From Siphonodentalium dalli (Eukaryota > Mollusca > Scaphopoda > Gadilida > Siphonodentaliidae), in the NCBI GenBank assembly GCA_032622095.1, contig CP136067.1:201300681-201364680 (forward strand): a stretch of 64,000 bases of DNA, read 5' to 3'. The notes beneath the pieces were generated by a model. It was not told where the DNA came from. It did not search any database and was given only the letters and a program-made list of their open reading frames with translations. Every line of letters starts with the position of its first letter. The stretch's first letter is position 1. The position numbers and the translations under genes were made by a program. This document shows, in pieces, positions 60,430 through 64,000 of the stretch.

Positions 60430-60745
60430 TAAACATGTTTGAACTTAGTAACCACCATTTTATGGTTCAAGAGCAGAAATCATTACCTACCAGTTGAATC
60501 GGGATCCTCGGTAGGTTCAGATTACTCGGCCAGAAAGTGCAATCTATGTAATTTAGAACTCGGAGATGAATTCCACGTAATTCTGAAATGCCCTCTACTT
60601 CAAAATATACGATGGTGATCGATAAAGCTTTACTTCTACTGAGAACCGAGTATTATTAGACTGAACGAATTACATTATGTAACCCAGGGAAGGGGGAGAG
60701 AACACAAATTGTGTAATATTTATTAAAAGAGTTATGCCATTCTTC
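60430..60745 (+). pseudogene. LINE C-terminal fragment (zinc-finger-like end)
   Basis: One frame reads RNHYLPVESGSSVGSDYSARK, then CNLCNLELGDEFHVILKCPL, a stop, then IIRLNELHYVTQ. The CxxC...H...C pattern after a basic linker is the usual C-terminal signature of several non-LTR retrotransposon ORF2 proteins. Only this last part survives. It does not overlap LINE-A, B or C in sequence, so it probably represents a fourth LINE family. Confidence 0.5.
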
Positions 60746-60899
60746 ATGCTCCCCTTTGGCATTCTATGAACACGCACGTTAAGGCACCAAAATGGGTTGC
60801 TGAATTAAAAATAATGTATATAAACATACTGTTTATGTGAAAATGTATATAAACATACTGTTTATGTGATAATTTAAAAACAAATGATTGGATAACACA

Positions 60900-61090
60900 C
60901 TTCATTTCACGGACGGACTTGCACGCTGTTCGACTATCCTCCAGTGTTGTTGGTGGAAAGATCACAGTCCAGACTCGTACTGTTCGGCCACTCTCCCCAC
61001 ACTTTGTCGACGGGTCACAGACTCACAGTCCAGTCTCGTACACACTGTTCGCCCACGACCCGCCACACATGATGGTGGAATCACCACGAC
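60900..61090. repeat. Short direct duplication of about 85 bp
   Basis: gatcacagtccagactcgta...ctgttcggcc and ctcacagtccagtctcgta...ctgttcgccc recur within 150 bp (60960 and 61022), each followed by a CCACAC word. Confidence 0.5.
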
Positions 61091-61974
61091 AAGGGTGATC
61101 ACAGCTTGACTCAGGTAACTCTCCGTACCCTCCATATGACTGTCCACAGAAACATGCAAAATAGTACTGAACGCCGGCATAAGAGAAACCTGAAATACAA
61201 ATGTATGCTTTTTTGGGTCCAGAGCGAAACGTAAGAACAGCATAGCACGATCATTGAAGTCATAATGTATCATCCAGAAAACATAAAATGTGTTATTTTC
61301 GACGAGTTTGAACTTTAAATGTCACAATTTGCTGATGTGGTAAACGTAAATATCAGCTGTACCACGCTTGTATGGAAATTTGAAAAGTTGATACATTACT
61401 ACGAATGCGGTAAATCTTTCTGGAGGTTACATCTATGAAGTCTGTATCAGTATTCCCTGGGCTGTTCGATCTGTTTATTTATCGCCGGACAGTAAGTTGT
61501 GTGATAAGTTACATGTACATTGAGGCCTGACGATTTACATGAGTGTTTTTAACTATTTCGATGTTAATCGTAAATGTATTCCGTTTCAATACATGCTAGC
61601 GCACTATGGATCCCGTCCCCACATAAATATGTATAACTGTTTGATACTATTGTGAAATTTGAACGCCAAAATCGTCCCAAAACACAGGTGTTCGATATCC
61701 GGTGATTTGTAATCCTGAACTTAGGTGTTGGGACAGTTTATTAGTATAGGATTGATATGACCTGGGTACTTAATCCACCTGTTAGCCAACATTTTCCATT
61801 TACAGGGGAAAATAGTGTTTCGATTGCCATTAAAGGCACATGAGGCCTTAGTTGTCGAAACTATTCATATTTGTTCCAATCATCGTAAACAGAAAAACAT
61901 TAAAACGCATAAAGTTTCGTTCATATATACCATGACCATCGCGTAAACAGCATGCTATCACACAGACCTACTAT

Positions 61975-62245
61975 ATTTTACCTAAGCAAGAGCCTGCTTG
62001 TGTTACAGAAGACAGCACTGTGCTATTGGCTAAACACACATCAATTATATAAACGCTCTTTATTAGATCCATATATGGAATGCAGCAACAAAGAACGCTC
62101 TTTATGGTTACCATCATAATATAAACAAACACCAGGAAAGTAACTTGTTATGCTTTTGTTTACACAACAATGGTTTTTGACGGGTGAAAATATTTTCACA
62201 GGATACCCACCGCCAAGGCCTCCCGTACCTTTAATCATTCATACA
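61975..62245 (-). repeat. Dispersed repeat shared with 20890-21080 and 25640-25735
   Basis: aagagcctgcttgtgttaca...tgtgctattggc is the reverse complement of 25668-25735. The block with ataaacgctctttat, tgttatgcttttgtttac and the Gly-rich phrase ccaccgccaaggcctcccg parallels 20890-21080. The shared peptide-like phrase (GGVGGAYAVKIF / GGLGGGYPVKIF) is a by-product of repeat identity. Confidence 0.5.
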
Positions 62246-64000
62246 TACATGTTGCTCCTATGAGATTCGACTGGAGATCTGTATCAGAATTGCATGTGTG
62301 GATTGTATAGAGAAACATGATATGATATCATTCCAACCAGCGTTAATTAACTTTAAGGACACTGCATATTATAAGGCAGTGGTATGTATGCATGCTTAAG
62401 TGGATTGCCCGAATGGGGTCAGTGTCGCCTTTATTTTTAACGCTAGATGTTATCACTGTTTGAATAGGTTGGTATTTGTTTGAGCTTCACTTTGGCCCAT
62501 TAGATACAACTCTGATGTATGTATATGCCGACAGGAGATAATGTGAATCAACCCAGCATGCATCCACGATACAGCACTTTGCATGGCGAGTACCGATATT
62601 ATATATATAATGTATCATCACCATTATCATCTTATTTATACATGCATGTATTAAGTCACTCAACTGTGTAGGCCTGCATTGTACACTTTGGTTCCGATGT
62701 ATGTGATAATAATTACATGGAATATTCAAAATTTGGCATTCACTTCAAGTGTTTTGGTTTATAATGCTCAACAGTTTGTTGATTCCGGTCAATAACAATT
62801 AAATATTGGCAATATCTGACCGTGCAAAAGCATACATCACATATTATATAGAGGAACGTGGCAACATGGTGTGTCTCACCCACCCCAAATTTGGTAACAT
62901 TTTTCAACAGTTGGAAATTTGAATAACAGTGCAAAAATACACATTTACCCACATACTGCATACATAATTTGAAATAGTTCTCTTTGTTTGAGTATTTAGT
63001 GCGAATATGTTGCTTTTAGACCAACAACACATGTTTTCAGTTTGACATTCGTCTGGAAATTATAACACTTTCACAGTTCGAAAAGTATTTCGCGAACATG
63101 GGAGTTGGTTCTGATTCAATGTCGCCAAGTGGTGTTCAGCTTAGCAATTTGGGTAAGTCAGGTAACTTCCGGTATAATAGCCCTGTTCAAACTTAATAGT
63201 ATATATAGCCCCTTCGTCGGTGAAATCATGGCTGCATCCATTGTTCCGAGTTATAACTCACTCACCTACAACGGATCTCCTCTAGTCACGTTCCCGATGG
63301 TGTGGTAATATACGTGTATGTTAGACGTTGAATAACACTGATTGGACATAATTATTACGATATGAAAAAAGTATTTCGGAGCATTTGTTCAGTAAGAAGT
63401 GCCCCATGTACGTGAGCAGCACCTTAACATGTTGCCAAGTAACATTAAAACAGGTCTGTTGTAGTTACATATCCACACCAAACAAAATTAAAATGGTTGA
63501 TTCAGAAAACTATTCGTTATCCACTTAATTACTCTTCCCACAGTTTTAGAAGAAGTGGAACAGCCTTTAGGTGTGGTGTTCCTTACGATTTGATATAATT
63601 GCACGGAGCTTGGAGATTCGATGCGTACAAAGTCTATTTGAAAAAAGATTTGGAAGATAAGATAAAAATGCTCCAAGTACATATACCAGAAACATGTAGT
63701 ATGTTAGGATTAACATCAAAATTGTTGTTATAGGTTCCAATTCAGTTATACTCATGTCGAGCCGCATTCTAGGACCAAAATTCAGACATTGACCAGAATC
63801 GTTCTTTCAAATAAAGGGAGTATCAGTTCCAAATATAATTATCTGTTAATTCATGTTGGAATAAATAATATACATATTTATTCAGTAATTGCCTTGTTCA
63901 TTGATTTGATAACATTATAGAATGGTCATTTCAACATTATTGACAAGGCCAAAAGATTACAAATATACTGAAGACAAAATCATTGATGTAAATAAGCAGT
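62246..64000. other. No gene recognised
   Basis: Only short ORFs without motifs on either strand. The stretch gtaacattaaaacaggtctg at 63441 echoes the fold-back arm near 33128 (cattaaaacaggtct). Confidence 0.4.

Overview
This is eukaryotic, AT-rich, intron-scale genomic DNA, most probably from a mollusc (lophotrochozoan). The organism call is an inference. It rests on a tRNA-headed SINE and a LINE that share a 3' tail ending in (CAAT)n, on several CR1/L2/jockey-type LINE relics, and on many cut-and-paste transposon remnants. There are no bacterial-style operons, rRNA genes or CRISPR arrays. Only one convincing host-like ORF is visible: a small secreted PAN/apple-like protein on the minus strand at 295-639. 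Nearly everything else that can be supported is transposon-derived or tandemly repeated.

Layout. 0.3-1.0 kb: PAN-like gene, with a palindrome-bearing repeat just upstream of its start. 1.7-2.45 kb: LINE ORF1 scrap and LINE 3' tail. 4.1-5.8 kb: LINE-A, 5'-truncated. 6.7-14.3 kb: first copy of a CACTG-ended DNA element that carries a 5.1 kb fold-back transposon (7922-13047) and a Tc1-type MITE. 14.3-16.9 kb: about 830-bp segmental tandem duplication with a TAA-flanked MITE. 17.0-20.5 kb: LINE-B, with endonuclease and RT. 23.05-23.67 kb: 21-bp minisatellite that translates as heptads. 25.9-26.2 kb: GC-rich MITE. 26.3-32.8 kb: second CACTG copy, split by a 1.2 kb hAT element and a 1.7 kb second TIR element. 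33.0-34.1 kb: fold-back repeat. 35.2-37.9 kb: LINE-C, interrupted by a complete SINE. 38.7-39.2 kb: double-palindrome element. 40.0-43.0 kb: third CACTG copy, inverted, with a retroposed insert. 46.5-58.3 kb: several kinds of tandem repeat. 53.5-58.95 kb: broken copy of a recurring gene family. 59.4-59.8 kb: piggyBac-like MITE enclosing two palindromes. 60.4-60.75 kb: LINE C-terminal scrap.

Four results stand out. (1) The three CACTG copies serve as each other's empty sites, so most insertions can be defined to the base, with target duplications: TA for the fold-back, an 8-bp GTATTGTC for the hAT, and 9-bp GGTCTGACC for another. (2) The fold-back is an inverted dimer of a gene family that I do not know by name. 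It has a PIN/FEN1-like acidic core and a C-terminal CXC cysteine motif, and a second broken copy lies at 53.5-58.95 kb. (3) All three LINE copies, from two unrelated families, carry a TAA stop at the same codon of RT motif B (GVPQG-stop-V/I-LGP). (4) A 67-bp near-perfect palindrome recurs five times, in three different sequence settings, with paired changes in its two arms.

All similarity statements are by eye. No database search or alignment was run. Boundaries given without a target duplication are approximate.
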